A stretch of 18,569 nucleotides of DNA from Calditrichota bacterium (GTDB lineage: Bacteria; Zixibacteria; MSB-5A5; GN15; FEB-12). Below are positions 1 to 7,987 of the stretch, in pieces (within the stretch, counting starts at the first letter, position 1; each line of letters opens with the position of its first letter). A program made the translations under genes and the position numbers. The stretch lies in NCBI GenBank assembly GCA_008501655.1, contig QQUK01000224.1, forward strand, positions 1-18,569, read 5' to 3'. Below the pieces are notes generated by a model. It did no database searches. It was not told the DNA's origin and worked only from the letters and a program-made list of their open reading frames with translations.

Positions 1-549
1 GATATGTATACTGCTACATTTTATTTCAGTAATGGGATTTCGACAGGTTCAGTAAGACTCTTAGATCAAGATGATGATGAACCGTCATTTATTCTCCCTA
101 TTGATGACGATACGCTCAGTTTGGGTACAGCCATCAATGTTCTCTGGAATTCAATTCCTAATGCTGATTGGTATGGACTGTACGTAAGATACTATAAAGA
201 CTCAGCAGGTACCTATATAAATAATGATAGAGAGTATTTCGCATCAACTGATACGACATTCACAATTCCTGCTGCAAGTAACATATATAATGGTTACTAT
301 CGTTTATACATTCAGTCAGCAACCGGTCCGAGACCGACTGATCCACCGAACATAACCGGTTCAGGCTGGACAGGGGATTTACACTCTGAGTCAGGCACAT
401 TCAATATTCAGGTGTTCCTCGGTACCGGAGATCCGACACCGGTTGGTAACCAGGATGAAACCGATTATGAAGATCCGGAATCTGTTGAGATTCTCAGAAA
501 TATTATTGATACAAAAATCAATAAACCGGTTCAAAACCATAATCAATAG
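1..549 (+). CDS. 3' end of a hypothetical protein with an Ig/Fn3-like C-terminal domain (partial)
   Basis: The reading frame is open at the left edge, so the Met at base 4 is probably internal and the gene starts outside the window. About 181 residues are visible, ending in TAG. After an acidic stretch (DQDDDEP) comes a beta-rich segment, with 'INVLWNSIPNADWYGLYVRYY' followed by 'TTFTIPAAS' and 'GYYRLYIQSATGP'. That is the spacing of an Fn3/Ig-like beta sandwich, as seen in many exported or lipoprotein C-termini. The last 35 residues are acidic and low in complexity, then turn basic (DTKINKPVQNHNQ). I see no membrane segment and no secretion-system sorting tail. An extracellular or periplasmic location is inferred from the Fn3-like fold and Tyr/Asn/Thr-rich composition. 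I do not recognise the family and assign no function. Confidence 0.6.
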   Translation, partial: DMYTATFYFSNGISTGSVRLLDQDDDEPSFILPIDDDTLSLGTAINVLWNSIPNADWYGLYVRYYKDSAGTYINNDREYFASTDTTFTIPAASNIYNGYYRLYIQSATGPRPTDPPNITGSGWTGDLHSESGTFNIQVFLGTGDPTPVGNQDETDYEDPESVEILRNIIDTKINKPVQNHNQ

Positions 550-566
550 TATATATTATCAGATAC

Positions 567-598
567 AAAAAAAGCCCGCTTTAAGCGGGCTTTTTTTT
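567..598. terminator. Bidirectional rho-independent terminator
   Basis: A GC-rich stem GCCCGCT/AGCGGGC (574-580 with 584-590, loop TTA) is flanked by seven A on the left and eight T on the right. The A and T tracts lengthen the stem and provide a U-tract for either strand. It lies between the converging ends of the gene ending at 549 (+) and fbaB ending at 618 (-), so it can stop both transcripts. Confidence 0.93.
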
Positions 599-617
599 GA
601 GTAATATTTTTTATAAT

Positions 618-1670
618 CTACGCTATAGTAACTTCTTTACAAAGATAGACATCCTGAATAGCCTGCAGAAGTTCGGCGCCTTCTTTCATCGGACGCTGGA
701 AAGCTTTTCGACCGGAAATGAGTCCGGTTCCACCGGCACGTTTATTGATAACAGCAGTGCGGACAGCTTCGGCTAAATCGGTTGCACCGGATGAAGCACC
801 GCCGGAGTTAATCAATCCGGATCTTCCCATGTAACAGTTGGCTACCTGATAACGGCAGAGATCGATCGGATTATCAGTTGTCAATTCATCATAAACTTTT
901 TTATGTGTTTTGGCAAAATTTATAGCGTTGAATCCGCCATTGCATTCCGGAAGTTTTTGTTTGATAATATCAGCTCCGATGGTAACACCAAGATGATTAG
1001 CCTGACCTGTCATATCTGCTGATGTATGGTAATCTTTCCCATCTTTTTTAAATGCTGAATTTCTCAGATAACACCAGAGGACCGTAAACATACCGAGTTC
1101 ATGGGCATAACTGAACGCTTCGGTGACTTCCTGTATCTGACGGGCTGATTCGTCGGAACCATAATAAATGGTAGCACCGACACCGGCAGCACCCAGATTA
1201 AAAGCATCTTTGACCTGAGCAAACATTATCTGGTCAAATGTATTCGGGTAGGTCATCAGTTCATTATGATTCAATTTTACAATAAAAGGAATTTTGTGAG
1301 CATATTTCCTTGAAACAGCACCTAAGACTCCGAATGTTGAAGCAACACCGTTGCAGCCGCCTTCGATAGCCAGCTCGACAATGTTTGCCGGATCAAAATA
1401 AATCGGATTGGGGGCAAAAGAAGCACCGCCTGTGTGTTCGATTCCCTGGTCGACCGGAAGAATCGAAACATGACCGGTACCTGCTAAACGTCCGTGATTA
1501 AACAGCGAATTAAGTGCCCGCATTGTATTCGGGGTGCGGTCTGATTGTGCAACGACGTTTGAGACAAAATCCGGACCCGGAAGATACAGATGTGATTTAT
1601 CGATTGTTTTACATTCATGGGTTAGCAAACTTTTGTGTTCGCCTAATAATTGTTCAATTTTGGATATCAT
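618..1670 (-). CDS. fbaB: Class I fructose-bisphosphate aldolase (DhnA/FbaB type)
   Basis: Catalyses reversible cleavage of fructose 1,6-bisphosphate to dihydroxyacetone phosphate and glyceraldehyde 3-phosphate in the cytoplasm, through a Schiff base and without metal. The 350-residue length and long stretches closely follow E. coli FbaB as I recall it: 'ILPVDQGIEH' (70-79), 'NPIYFDPANIVELAIE' (88-103), 'VKLNHNE' (131-137), 'LRNSAFKKDG' (202-211), 'TGQANHLG' (221-228), 'AVINKRAGGTGLISGRKAF' near the C-terminus. The Schiff-base lysine should be K237 in 'ADIIKQK' (233-239). The start is supported by GGAG in the leader about 9 nt upstream of ATG, and a sigma70-like promoter candidate lies at 1709-1737. 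The gene is monocistronic, closed by the terminator at 567-598. Nothing is truncated. The DhnA family also includes 2-amino-3,7-dideoxy-heptulosonate synthases, but this is the longer FbaB form. Confidence 0.96.
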   Translation of the reverse strand: MISKIEQLLGEHKSLLTHECKTIDKSHLYLPGPDFVSNVVAQSDRTPNTMRALNSLFNHGRLAGTGHVSILPVDQGIEHTGGASFAPNPIYFDPANIVELAIEGGCNGVASTFGVLGAVSRKYAHKIPFIVKLNHNELMTYPNTFDQIMFAQVKDAFNLGAAGVGATIYYGSDESARQIQEVTEAFSYAHELGMFTVLWCYLRNSAFKKDGKDYHTSADMTGQANHLGVTIGADIIKQKLPECNGGFNAINFAKTHKKVYDELTTDNPIDLCRYQVANCYMGRSGLINSGGASSGATDLAEAVRTAVINKRAGGTGLISGRKAFQRPMKEGAELLQAIQDVYLCKEVTIA

Positions 1671-1708
1671 AAATTACACTCCATCATTAATTAAGAATTT
1701 TCAGGGGC

Positions 1709-1737
1709 AAAATATGTTATTTTCTTCACAAAGGCAA
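1709..1737 (-). promoter_or_regulatory. Candidate sigma70-like promoter for fbaB
   Basis: Reading leftward, TTGCCT (1737-1732) is followed by a 17-nt spacer and TATTTT (1714-1709). Initiation near 1702 would give a leader of about 30 nt carrying the GGAG ribosome site. Each hexamer matches 4 of 6 consensus bases. The same TTGCCT recurs upstream of two other leftward genes in this window. Confidence 0.42.
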
Positions 1738-1812
1738 CTGATTTTCATATCTTGCGTATTGACTAATACAAACAAAACGTAGGAATCCGATTCGGATGAG
1801 CAAACATTCACC

Positions 1813-1817
1813 GAGGG
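1813..1817 (+). promoter_or_regulatory. Ribosome binding site deciding a TTG start
   Basis: GAGGG sits 6 nt upstream of TTG at 1824. No in-frame ATG is close by: the ATG at 1796 is in another frame and reaches a stop after 16 codons. The TTG also places the conserved N-terminal 'QLQNLKKQYG' at the position usual for ABC ATPases. Confidence 0.7.
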
Positions 1818-1823
1818 AAATTA

Positions 1824-2702
1824 TTGATACAATTACAGAATCTTAAAAAACAGTATGGCTCGATTTTGGCAGTCGATTCAATATCTTTGGATATCGCCAA
1901 AGGTGAGACATTCGGACTGTTAGGTCCAAACGGTGCCGGAAAAACAACTACAATCAATATGATTGTCGGAATTGTGAAACCGGACTCCGGAGAAGTCAGA
2001 TTTGAAAATAAAAACGGCGATTTCCGCTTTGCTATCGGTAATACCCCGCAGGCTCTGGCGATTTATGAGGATTTGACTGCGGAAGAAAATCTGAATTTTT
2101 TCGGAAAACTCTATAATCTTTCCGGTAAAAAACTGAAAGAGAGAGTCGCATTTGCTCTCGATTTAGTAGGACTTGAATCGAGAAAAAAGGATTTTGCCAA
2201 AACTTTCTCTGGCGGTATGAAACGCCGGCTTAATTTAGCTTGTGCCATTCTTCATGACCCGCAGATTCTTCTGTTTGATGAACCGACCGTTGGCGTTGAT
2301 CCGCAATCAAGAAACTTCATTTTCGATAATATAGAAATAATGAAATCCGAAGGTAAAACGATTATCTATACAACCCATTATATGGAAGAAGCCGAGCGTC
2401 TCTGCGATAGAGTTGCTATCGTTGATAAAGGGAATGTCCTCGCACTTGATACGGTTGATGCATTGATCAGCACATATGGTGGCGCGTCTGTTGTTGTTGC
2501 GGAACTTGCTCATGAGAATACAGAGACATCATCCCTTCCGTACGAAGTGCAGGGGGATAAAATAGTCGTTGAGACAACCAATCCTCTTGAAGTAGTCCAG
2601 AAACTCTCTGCATGCGGTGATACGTTCAAATCAATTCATATAAACAGGGCTGATCTGGAAAAAGTATTTTTGAATCTGACCGGAAGGAGCTTAAGAGACT
2701 GA
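1824..2702 (+). CDS. ABC-2 type exporter, ATP-binding subunit (CcmA/DrrA/NatA-like)
   Basis: Hydrolyses ATP to drive export by the membrane partner encoded immediately downstream. All nucleotide-binding motifs are intact in the 292 residues: Walker A GPNGAGKTT (34-42), Q-loop Q76, signature SGGMKRR (129-135), Walker B ILLFDEP (148-154) with catalytic E153, and the switch histidine H185 in 'YTTHYMEEAE'. The TTHYMEEAE form and the single nucleotide-binding domain with a C-terminal extension of about 80 residues are typical of the drug/antibiotic/sodium ABC-2 class (DrrA, NatA, YbhF group). Translation begins at TTG behind GAGGG. The stop codon overlaps the permease start by one base (TGATG), indicating translational coupling. 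The gene is divergent from fbaB, with about 150 nt between them. The substrate cannot be read from sequence. Confidence 0.93.
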   Translation: MIQLQNLKKQYGSILAVDSISLDIAKGETFGLLGPNGAGKTTTINMIVGIVKPDSGEVRFENKNGDFRFAIGNTPQALAIYEDLTAEENLNFFGKLYNLSGKKLKERVAFALDLVGLESRKKDFAKTFSGGMKRRLNLACAILHDPQILLFDEPTVGVDPQSRNFIFDNIEIMKSEGKTIIYTTHYMEEAERLCDRVAIVDKGNVLALDTVDALISTYGGASVVVAELAHENTETSSLPYEVQGDKIVVETTNPLEVVQKLSACGDTFKSIHINRADLEKVFLNLTGRSLRD

Positions 2703-3970
2703 TGAAAGCGATACTGACTTTAGCGTTCAAAGATATAAAATTGCTTCTCAGGGATAAAGCCGGTCTGTTCTGGGTCATCGGTTTTCCATTGATTATGGCG
2801 CTTTTCTTTGGAGCGATTTTCGGAAGTTCCGGCTCCGGTGACAGAGCATCGATAAAACTGCTGCTCGTTGATGAAGACCGGTCTGAGTATTCAATAAAAT
2901 ATATTACCAAACTATCAGCGATTGAAACATTCGACATTACGCAGGTTCCGCTTGACTCCGCAACTCTGCTTGTCCGGAGAGGCAAAGCATCAGCCTATGT
3001 GCGCCTTCTTATCGGGTTCGGAAAAGCGCAACAACAGTTTCAATCTGATGAATCATATATTGAATTGGGAGTTGACCCTTCACGCTCGTTTTCTAAAGAG
3101 ATTATCAGGGGGATGTTGACAAAAGTATCATTTGAAATGATGACAGATATGTTTTCAAATCCGAAGGATTTACTTTCAGATATAAATGATGATATGAAAG
3201 CTATTGATACAAGCTCAACTATAGCTGATTCTCAGAAAGTTAAATTGAAAAAATTCTTTGGTGGATTATCAAATTTTCTTGAGAATTATGATACTTCGAT
3301 GATGCAGAATAATTCGATGCAGGAAGGTCCTAAAATAGTAACCAAAGCGATAACACAAGTACGTGAAGGTCCCCGTTCATCATATGAGATAACCTTTCCA
3401 TCGGCAATTCTCTGGGCACTAATCGGCTGCACTTCGGCATTTGCTGTTTCAATAGTCACCGAAAAAACCAAAGGAACCTATGTCCGGTTACGTATTGCTC
3501 CGATTTCACGGGCTCAGATTCTAGCCGGCAAAGGACTTGCAGCATTTGTTACGATTATATCCGTATCTGTGATTTTATTAGTTTTTGCAAATCTTGTTTT
3601 TGGTGTACGTCTTGATAATCCGGTGAAACTTGCGATAGCTCTCTGTTCATCGGCACTTTGTTTTGTCGGGTTGATGATGCTGATTTCTGTTATGGGTAAA
3701 ACGGAACAGGCTGTCGGCGGCGGCGGAATGGCAATCATGCTGATTATGTCGATGACCGGCGGCGGGATGATACCTCTGTTTGCTATGCCGGGCTGGATGT
3801 TGACTGTTTCTAATTTTTCATTGGTAAAATGGGGAATAGTCTCACTTGAAGGTGCCATCTGGCGCGGGTATAGTTATAGTGAGATGATACTTCCGGTATC
3901 GGTGCTCTTAGGTTCAGGAATATTTCTCTTTGTCATAGGAACGACAATTTTAATTAAACGAGATGGATAA
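2702..3970 (+). CDS. ABC-2 type exporter, permease subunit
   Basis: Membrane half of the exporter whose ATPase ends at 2702. The 422-residue protein shows the ABC-2/YbhR-type plan: TM1 about 22-41 preceded by 'AFKDIKLLLRDKAGLFW', a large extracytoplasmic region (about 45-230), then five hydrophobic segments at about 232-253, 275-300, 308-331, 342-362 and 395-416. The conserved cytoplasmic segment 'TEKTKGTYVRLRIAPISRAQ' (253-272) between TM2 and TM3 corresponds to the 'E+..GT.e.l...P..R...l..K' signature of this family, which contacts the ATPase. The outer region contains 'VDEDRS' (56-61), the usual start of the extracytoplasmic domain. A glycine-rich TM5 'AVGGGG' (337-342) and 'MTGGGMIP' (351-358) are also typical. 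A dimer of this subunit with two ATPases is expected. The substrate is unknown. Confidence 0.9.
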   Translation: MKAILTLAFKDIKLLLRDKAGLFWVIGFPLIMALFFGAIFGSSGSGDRASIKLLLVDEDRSEYSIKYITKLSAIETFDITQVPLDSATLLVRRGKASAYVRLLIGFGKAQQQFQSDESYIELGVDPSRSFSKEIIRGMLTKVSFEMMTDMFSNPKDLLSDINDDMKAIDTSSTIADSQKVKLKKFFGGLSNFLENYDTSMMQNNSMQEGPKIVTKAITQVREGPRSSYEITFPSAILWALIGCTSAFAVSIVTEKTKGTYVRLRIAPISRAQILAGKGLAAFVTIISVSVILLVFANLVFGVRLDNPVKLAIALCSSALCFVGLMMLISVMGKTEQAVGGGGMAIMLIMSMTGGGMIPLFAMPGWMLTVSNFSLVKWGIVSLEGAIWRGYSYSEMILPVSVLLGSGIFLFVIGTTILIKRDG

Positions 3971-3980
3971 AAAGTGATAG

Positions 3981-4010
3981 TGTAGGGGTGTTACATGTAA
4001 CACCCCTACA
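3981..4010. repeat. Perfect 30-bp palindrome, possible bidirectional terminator or REP-like element
   Basis: TGTAGGGGTGTTACA (3981-3995) is followed directly by its exact reverse complement (3996-4010). It lies in the 47-nt gap between the ends of the converging permease (3970) and symporter (4018). It is flanked by A- and T-rich bases that pair only partly (AAAGTG left, CTTTT right) but gives no long U-tract on either strand. It could stop both transcripts. Its TGTAGGGG...CCCCTACA shape also resembles dispersed palindromic repeats I have seen in many bacterial genomes. Confidence 0.75.
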
Positions 4011-4017
4011 ATTACTT

Positions 4018-5475
4018 TTAAATATCCGGTGCTTCGGATTTTTTCACCCACATACCGTAAAAAATCATCAATACAGCTGAGATGATTCCTAACGCTGCGA
4101 ACCGGTACCAAAGAGTGTACGGATCATATTCTGCCCAGAGTATGTTGGTTACCTCCTGATGAGACTTACCAGATATCTCAACAAGTTTGTTCATCGCCTC
4201 CGGTCTGGAAATATCAGAGATGTTTTGATGAGTTTTCAGGTAGTCCAGAGCAAGGTTTGCCTTATCGCCCATTTCGTTGTATACATCACCGGCGACAACC
4301 GAACCGACCGCCCAGCCTATTCCCTGAGGGATATTGGCGTAGCCCATGTACAGTCCTTTTTTCCCGTCGGGAGCAATCACTCCAAGGTATTCGTTCATTT
4401 TCGGAGATGACAGCATCTCACCGACTGAGAAAAGTAAAATCCCCATCAAGCACATAATACCAGCCATCGAAAATCCGGCAACCATAAGACCGATTGAAGA
4501 GAGTGTAATACCGATAAAAATAGATGTCACCCGTCGCATTCGAGAAACAATCCAGGAAACAAAAACAACAAAAAGTACAATTAAACCGGCATTAGCATTG
4601 ATAAGCCATTCCTGCGAAATCTGGGGTGCTCTTTGTGAGTTTGCCTGCAGCATCCAATCGGGTAATCCGAGTGATTGCACAAGTGCTGAAGAATCGACCC
4701 AATCGACAATAAAATTCGGAAGCATATCAAACAACTGCATAAACATCAGCCAGAATCCGGACATGATGACGATAAATACGATCAATTTGAGATTAAAAAT
4801 ATTTTTAATAGTCTTTACAAATGTTTCAAGAGAATTTCCTACCTGCTCGCCTCCCGGTGCCGGGTCTTTGTAGGTCAGGAGCATCAGCAGATTTAGAGAT
4901 ACAATCGCAGCACAGCCGTAGAAGACAGCCGGCCAGCCGATACCATACAGGTAATGTGCAAGAGGAGGTCCTAAGAATCCGCCGATATTGACCAGCATGT
5001 AAAACAGTCCCCATCCGACAGAGGAGTTTCGGGTTGTCAACGACTGACACATCGTTCCCTGTACACCCGGTTTAAAAATCGCAGTTCCTAAAGCAAGGGT
5101 GCAGCAACCGATAAAAAAGGGCCAGAACTCAGTCTGGGTCGCCATTAGTATATAGCCGAGTATTTTGATAAATACAGAAACAGCTATTGTTTTTTTATAA
5201 CCGTAACGGTCGGCAAACCCGCCGGAGAACATCGGGGTAATCGATTGGAAAATTGCCCACCAGAAAAAGATGATACCTTTATCAATGTGGGAAAAATGCA
5301 AACCGCCGATTTCGTCTGCCTGTGCAATATAAATCGGAATAACAACTCTGACGCCGTAATAAGCCAGACGTTCAAGCATCTCCATAATATTGACCATCCA
5401 GAACGGTTTCGGCATTGTTTGAAGAGTAGTAAAGAGATTATCTTTTTTCTTGGAAAACTCTGCTGATGTTGACAT
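4018..5475 (-). CDS. POT/PTR2-family proton-dependent oligopeptide symporter (MFS)
   Basis: Inner-membrane importer predicted to take up di- and tripeptides with protons. The 485 residues hold about 12-14 hydrophobic helices. The POT hallmark ExxERxxYYG is present as E32, E35, R36, Y39, Y40, G41 in helix 1, with Leu replacing the usual Phe after Arg; this motif is tied to proton coupling. 'GGFADRYGYKKTI' after helix 2 is the MFS loop motif, and 'GTAIFKPGVQGT' matches the conserved POT helix 4 region. A segment around 'NFIVDWVDSSALVQSLGLPDWMLQANSQRAPQ' is the expected hydrophilic insertion between the two halves. AGGA lies about 8 nt before the ATG, and a promoter candidate is at 5515-5543. 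It follows a peptidase-like hydrolase gene 119 nt upstream, so peptide use is a plausible common theme. Nitrate or other small solutes remain possible in this superfamily. Confidence 0.88.
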   Translation of the reverse strand: MSTSAEFSKKKDNLFTTLQTMPKPFWMVNIMEMLERLAYYGVRVVIPIYIAQADEIGGLHFSHIDKGIIFFWWAIFQSITPMFSGGFADRYGYKKTIAVSVFIKILGYILMATQTEFWPFFIGCCTLALGTAIFKPGVQGTMCQSLTTRNSSVGWGLFYMLVNIGGFLGPPLAHYLYGIGWPAVFYGCAAIVSLNLLMLLTYKDPAPGGEQVGNSLETFVKTIKNIFNLKLIVFIVIMSGFWLMFMQLFDMLPNFIVDWVDSSALVQSLGLPDWMLQANSQRAPQISQEWLINANAGLIVLFVVFVSWIVSRMRRVTSIFIGITLSSIGLMVAGFSMAGIMCLMGILLFSVGEMLSSPKMNEYLGVIAPDGKKGLYMGYANIPQGIGWAVGSVVAGDVYNEMGDKANLALDYLKTHQNISDISRPEAMNKLVEISGKSHQEVTNILWAEYDPYTLWYRFAALGIISAVLMIFYGMWVKKSEAPDI

Positions 5476-5514
5476 GAATTATTCCTGCTCTATAGTTAAT
5501 TTATAATTTCACGA

Positions 5515-5543
5515 AATAAACGAAGTTCAGAGAAAATAGTCAA
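5515..5543 (-). promoter_or_regulatory. Candidate promoter for the POT symporter
   Basis: Reading leftward, TTGACT (5543-5538), a 17-nt spacer and TTTATT (5520-5515). Initiation near 5508 would leave a leader of about 32 nt to the ATG at 5475. It suggests the symporter can be transcribed independently of the hydrolase upstream. The -35 is strong (5 of 6) and the -10 moderate (4 of 6). Confidence 0.4.
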
Positions 5544-5594
5544 GTATGGATATTTTTGATACTGGAGCACAATTCGACTCCGTTCAGTGTGAGA

Positions 5595-6443
5595 TTAGAG
5601 ATATTTCTCAAGCCAGGCTTTACGAAGTATATCAGCCTCTTTGTATGATTGGTCTTTCAGGGAAACATGACCGCCGTTTTTCAGAATATGAAATTCATGG
5701 GGATGTTTCAGCTTTGAAAGGACATCATCCATCTTTTCAGAATGTAATACAGGAATACGGTTGTCGGCATCACCATGCATCAAAAGAATCGGGCAGTCTT
5801 TTGAAAACTGATTGGCAATATGCACACCTGAAAGTAATTTCAACTTAGCTTCACGTTCTTCCGATGTTAAGTCTTTGGTTATTTTATCAACAAGTTTAGC
5901 AAATTCTGCATCCTGTTTTTCAAGTTCAAAGATATCAGCAATCCCGGCGTGGACCATTGCACACTTAAACCGATGATCCTCTGCAAGAGCCCGGTATGTC
6001 GTCATCCCGCCGCGACTGGCACCTTCGATAGCGATTCGATTCATATCTGTGTTAGGAAGTTCAGCTGCAAAATCAAGCATCGCCAGCGCATCATCGACAT
6101 CTTTACCACCCCAGTCTTCTTTGCCGTCACCACCCATATTTCCGCGATACTGCGAAGCAACCACGACATAACCCCATCTTGCTGTTGATGCTAAAATCAA
6201 AAATGCCGTCAAATCCTCAAGTGCCCCGGAATCTTTGTACCCGCCCCGATTCCAAAGGAGAAGTGGATAGGTTCCTGATTCTTTTGGTGAGACAATGTAC
6301 CCTTTGATATTGAGACTATCGTTTATATAAGTTATTCTTTCAACAAGAGTATCATCATATACAGAGCTGTCAAACATTTTGTTGATGACTGATGTTTGAA
6401 ATTTATTAGGTGTGACTGTTTCTCGTGAAATTAATTTTGACAT
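5595..6443 (-). CDS. Alpha/beta hydrolase, prolyl oligopeptidase (S9) family-like
   Basis: Cytoplasmic serine hydrolase with an acyl-aminoacyl peptidase or dipeptidyl-peptidase type catalytic domain. The 282 residues contain only the hydrolase domain: there is no N-terminal beta-propeller and no signal peptide. The nucleophile elbow is GASRGG (141-146) with S143, the acid is probably D227 in 'MHGDADNRIP' (222-231), and the base is H259 in 'NGGHVSL'. An oxyanion-type strand 'PLLLWNRGGYKDSG' (60-73) and 'VVASQYRGNMGGDGKEDWGG' (94-113) match S9 enzymes, where the GGxGxxDW segment precedes the nucleophile helix. The start lies 2 nt after the stop of the FtsX-like permease, so it is the third gene of the exporter operon. 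True substrates may be peptides or esters; the single domain does not tell. Confidence 0.85.
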   Translation of the reverse strand: MSKLISRETVTPNKFQTSVINKMFDSSVYDDTLVERITYINDSLNIKGYIVSPKESGTYPLLLWNRGGYKDSGALEDLTAFLILASTARWGYVVVASQYRGNMGGDGKEDWGGKDVDDALAMLDFAAELPNTDMNRIAIEGASRGGMTTYRALAEDHRFKCAMVHAGIADIFELEKQDAEFAKLVDKITKDLTSEEREAKLKLLSGVHIANQFSKDCPILLMHGDADNRIPVLHSEKMDDVLSKLKHPHEFHILKNGGHVSLKDQSYKEADILRKAWLEKYL

Positions 6444-6445
6444 TG

Positions 6446-7987
6446 TTATTCATTTCTCAAAGCTTCGACAGCATCTACTTTGGCGGCGCGTGATGCCGGG
6501 AAATATCCGGCAATGACCGCAACTAAAAGTCCGAGAGCAAAAGCAATCGCTATCAGCCAGAGAGGGAGAGTAAAGATTTCGACCGGATCGACACCTTCCC
6601 GTTCCATAAATGATTTTGCGATAAACGAAGCTATCCTGGAAATCGTCCATCCTAAGATTATCCCGCCGAAAGCTCCGATTGTCCCGATCATCCCCGATTC
6701 AGCTAAAAACAGAAGTCTGATATACGATTCATCCGCCCCGAGTGATTTTAAAACTCCGATCTCCCGTTTCCGTTCGACAATCGACATGACCATGGTGTTG
6801 GTGATTCCCAGTGATGCGGTGAACAAAGCAATCAATCCGACAAGGGCAAGCCCCATGTCGAAATAGAGGAAAAATTTCTGCATCTGCTGAAATTCCTCAG
6901 TATAAGAAAACGCCCGTAATCCAAGTGCGCGGATTGAATCAGCAACTTTAGCATGCATCACGCCCTGATCGATGTTCAGAGTGATTTTTGAAAACGAACG
7001 GCTTTTAGGTGCTTCGTTAAACAGATTTAACTCACCACCAGATTGCAGAATCGACATCATATCAAGCGGGTTTTTACCGGCACCGATTGCATAAAAATTC
7101 TCAGCTGTTTTCACCGGCAGTAATACCGATTCTGTGCGAGTGCGGAACCCCTGACCCGATTTAAGAACTCCGGCGATAGTCAATGTATCTGAGATAATAA
7201 TATTGTTATTCATATAGCCGTCGATAAAACGGTTCAATGCTGCATCAGCTTCGGTCCGAATTGTGCTTTCGATGTAACTGCGATTGAAAAGAGAATCATA
7301 TTTAATCTGTCGGATACGTTCGGAAACATTAAAGGAATCGGAAACAAAAATCGCTATCAGTCCGCTGTCTATTGATGATGCTTTTGCTGAAATGATTATC
7401 TTTTTTCCGATTATTGATTCGGTTGAATCAATGTTCAATTTTTCAAAAAACTCCTCGGTGATGACAGCTTCTTTTGAAGAATCGGACTCAAGTGCTTTCC
7501 CTTCTGAGAACTGAGAAAACAGTTTTGTTTCGTAGGCAATCTTCGGGAGAGCCTGTGCTGATGAATTATAGGTAGTGTCGTCAAGGAGAACCGTTACGGT
7601 AAATGATTCGTAAGGATAAGCAAGCCTGACACCGGGGATTTTTGAAAGCATATTCAAAGCTTCGTTGTCAAGCGGTCTGCTGATAACTGTATCGGGTGCT
7701 GTTACTGTTGTTGTGGAATCTGTTTTGGATGATTCCTCTTGTTGTTTTTGTTTCCGTTCTTTTTCCCGTTCGATATCTCTTTCTGATTTTTCATAGACCA
7801 GCATTGTATTCAGCAAGCCGAGTTTGTTGAACTCTTCGGCGATATTTTCCTGCATCCCGGCACCGAATGATAGCATTGATACAAAAGCACCGATTGCTAT
7901 AACTACACCCGATGTTGTTAAAAATGTCCGGAGTTTCATCCGCCAGAGATTGCCGGTCGAGATAGAGACTAAATCGCGGAAGTTCAT
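6446..7987 (-). CDS. FtsX/MacB-like ABC transporter permease
   Basis: Inner-membrane subunit of a MacB/LolCE-type (type VII) ABC system, which moves substrates at the periplasmic side rather than through the membrane. The 513 residues show the family plan: TM1 about 20-45 after 'NLWRMKLRTFLTTSGVVIAIGA', a large periplasmic domain about 50-372, and three C-terminal TMs at about 377-400, 428-452 and 474-495. The cytoplasmic loop 'SIVERKREIGVLKSLGAD' (402-419) is the classic coupling helix signature, and 'PASRAAKVDAVEALRNE' closes the protein as in MacB. An unusual highly charged segment rich in Glu, Lys, Arg and Gln (about 67-85), followed by a Ser/Thr stretch, sits just after TM1 and may form a coiled-coil stalk. 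The start overlaps the ATPase stop by 4 nt (ATGA), with GGAG 8 nt upstream. No MacA-like adaptor is visible nearby. Confidence 0.93.
   Translation of the reverse strand: MNFRDLVSISTGNLWRMKLRTFLTTSGVVIAIGAFVSMLSFGAGMQENIAEEFNKLGLLNTMLVYEKSERDIEREKERKQKQQEESSKTDSTTTVTAPDTVISRPLDNEALNMLSKIPGVRLAYPYESFTVTVLLDDTTYNSSAQALPKIAYETKLFSQFSEGKALESDSSKEAVITEEFFEKLNIDSTESIIGKKIIISAKASSIDSGLIAIFVSDSFNVSERIRQIKYDSLFNRSYIESTIRTEADAALNRFIDGYMNNNIIISDTLTIAGVLKSGQGFRTRTESVLLPVKTAENFYAIGAGKNPLDMMSILQSGGELNLFNEAPKSRSFSKITLNIDQGVMHAKVADSIRALGLRAFSYTEEFQQMQKFFLYFDMGLALVGLIALFTASLGITNTMVMSIVERKREIGVLKSLGADESYIRLLFLAESGMIGTIGAFGGIILGWTISRIASFIAKSFMEREGVDPVEIFTLPLWLIAIAFALGLLVAVIAGYFPASRAAKVDAVEALRNE

Noticed and set aside
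1796..1846. 16-codon ORF starting at ATG 1796 as a leader peptide for the ABC-2 operon
   Set aside because: It overlaps the ATPase start, lacks a ribosome site and an attenuator-like hairpin, and has no unusual run of codons.
4346..4873. 175-residue plus-strand ORF inside the symporter gene
   Set aside because: It is antisense to a well-conserved POT transporter and has no recognisable domain or start signal.
5546..5848. 100-residue plus-strand ORF at the end of the hydrolase gene
   Set aside because: It overlaps antisense to the catalytic His region of the S9 hydrolase and begins over the symporter promoter. It is a shadow frame.
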